NCBI GenBank assembly: GCA_022393335.1
Contig: JAJEKB010021034.1
Location: 652 to 64,651, forward strand
Direction: 5' to 3'
DNA from: Macrotrachela quadricornifera
Lineage: Eukaryota > Rotifera > Eurotatoria > Philodinida > Philodinidae
Length of the DNA stretch: 64,000 nt
The notes beneath the pieces were generated by a model, which saw nothing but the letters and a program-made list of their open reading frames with translations, made no database searches and had not been told where the DNA came from. Of the stretch, positions 62,894 through 64,000 are shown piece by piece. Both the position numbers and the translations under genes were made by a program. Each line of letters opens with the position of its first letter. Position 1 is the first letter of the stretch.

Positions 62894-64000
62894 CACATTG
62901 CCCTTATTACAAAAAAAAAACTTATTAATGAGAATTATTTTATGATCAGTAAATGATTTTACCTGATGAAACTTTGTTTTTATTGTATTGATTCAATGAG
63001 GATCGTAAACAAAAAAAAATTTTAATGATACTCGTAATAAACAACAACGAAAACAGGTGAAATGTGGGGACGGTGGAGGAGGAAAACGACAGTTAAGGTT
63101 AATGTCATCTTATTGGGTAATAATTCAACCATTATGACCTTTTAATTGACTCTTTCTTATTTATTTTAAATCTTTAAAAAAATATTTTAATAAATTCGTA
63201 TGATTTTTCAAGAAAATAAAATAAATTTTTCTTCCATTTTATAAAATTTCATAGATGTCGTCAAATGATGGCTTATAACATAGATATTGTCAAATAAAGT
63301 TTTTTTTTGTGTCAGCAAAGAAGTTTGTTTATATTAGTGTCCATCTAATGTCTTCTTTATAAAGATATATATATTCTTTCATTATGTATGCATATCATTG
63401 TCGTCAAGATAAATATAGTTCAGTCTGTATGTTAAATGGAAGCAGGAGGATTTGGATGCTTTTTAAAGGGTTATTATTGCCGTTATTTTTTCTCAATACT
63501 CTTCTATGAAATTTGAGATATTTAGTCAGTATATATTTTTATATGAAATTTCTTCCTAAAATACGATAATATTGACAACACTAAATCAAAATTCAAATTC
63601 AACTGAAGATCAACTAGCTGCAGCACTTCATTATAATGCTACTGTTTCTAATATTATTTTATTAATTTAAAATACTACAAAAATTCGATTAACTTTTCTT
63701 CTTCAATGATTATTTTTATAGAAATATGAACATACTATATCAGACGTTGAACATTTTTAGTCACAGCAAGAAATTAAATAAAGATCACCTATATGGAAAC
63801 AGTAGGAAATATCTAGTATTTTAGAGTTTTAGTTATCAAGATACGTTGCATATGTCAGATAAGTACGATATTCGAAGTTAGCATTAAAAAATACACTAAA
63901 AACTCTTTTCTATATTGTAAAATATCTACCGTTCAAATTTTGTCGTTATTAAGGAACTTAAGGAAAAAGTTTAAACGATATAAAAGCGGAGCATTAACGT
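62894..64000. other. Window end, no intact gene
   Basis: About 1.1 kb upstream of the LRRFIP-like gene. Near 63600-63700 (+) the frame STEDQLAAALHYNATVSNII resembles one degenerate ribonuclease-inhibitor-type LRR unit (Leu-Ala-x-Ala-Leu..N-x-T), then a stop. It is too short to call a gene. The rest is AT-rich with nothing recognised. Confidence 0.35.

Noticed and set aside
1..64000. CRISPR arrays, bacterial operons, tRNA or rRNA genes
   Set aside because: Intron-rich eukaryotic DNA; no regularly spaced repeats. I saw no convincing tRNA by eye, though a covariance-model scan was not possible.

Overview
This window is eukaryotic, AT-rich and gene-dense in parts. Most spliced genes use very short AT-rich introns (about 45-80 nt, GT..AG). 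The best fit is a metazoan, most likely a bdelloid rotifer. The reasons are a secreted PAN/EB/Kelch-repeat protein, a decayed F-box/LRR-like gene of a type I associate with bdelloids, a KCMF1-type ZZ-finger pseudogene, a possible GH39-like fragment, compact introns, and 3' splice acceptors that abut start codons as in spliced-leader trans-splicing. The species call is inference from family content, not from any search.

Layout. 1-4488 (-): partial secreted PAN/EB/Kelch gene with a 3.3 kb intron that holds a foldback repeat. 4.5-10.4 kb: gene-poor, with a 787-bp foldback element. 10.4-12.5 kb: a small secreted protein, a KCMF1-like pseudogene, a MITE and a mucin-like remnant. 13.9-24.9 kb (+): four genes head to tail, namely an SFMBT-like Polycomb protein, PYM, a TMEM216-like protein and a two-pore channel. 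Intercistronic gaps are 187, 57 and 245 bp, and an AG lies at or just before each downstream ATG. 25.8-26.8 kb (+): single-exon orphan gene. 28.7-30.4 kb (-): cytochrome P450. 30.7-37.4 kb: a decayed, transposon-rich block with a hAT-like element carrying an 8-bp target duplication, a MITE, and F-box/LRR, RING/TRAF and glycosidase-like pseudogenes. 37.5-49.2 kb (-): ANKFN1/Wide-awake homologue with up to three alternative first exons. 52.4-53.1 kb (-): very acidic prothymosin-like protein. 53.1-56.5 kb: decayed sequence. 56.5-57.8 kb (-): N-myristoylation-signal coiled-coil orphan. 59.9-62.9 kb (-): LRRFIP-family coiled-coil protein with a MITE in an intron. The last 1.1 kb is non-coding or decayed.

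Functionally the intact genes are mostly conserved housekeeping or regulatory genes: chromatin repression, exon-junction-complex recycling, ciliary transition zone, endolysosomal cation channel, P450 oxidation, neuronal scaffold and actin/Flightless-linked adaptor. The pseudogenes belong to families I remember as expanded in bdelloids. Exon junctions were worked out by hand from GT/AG sites and reading phase. All assigned junctions are phase-consistent, but none is supported by transcripts here.
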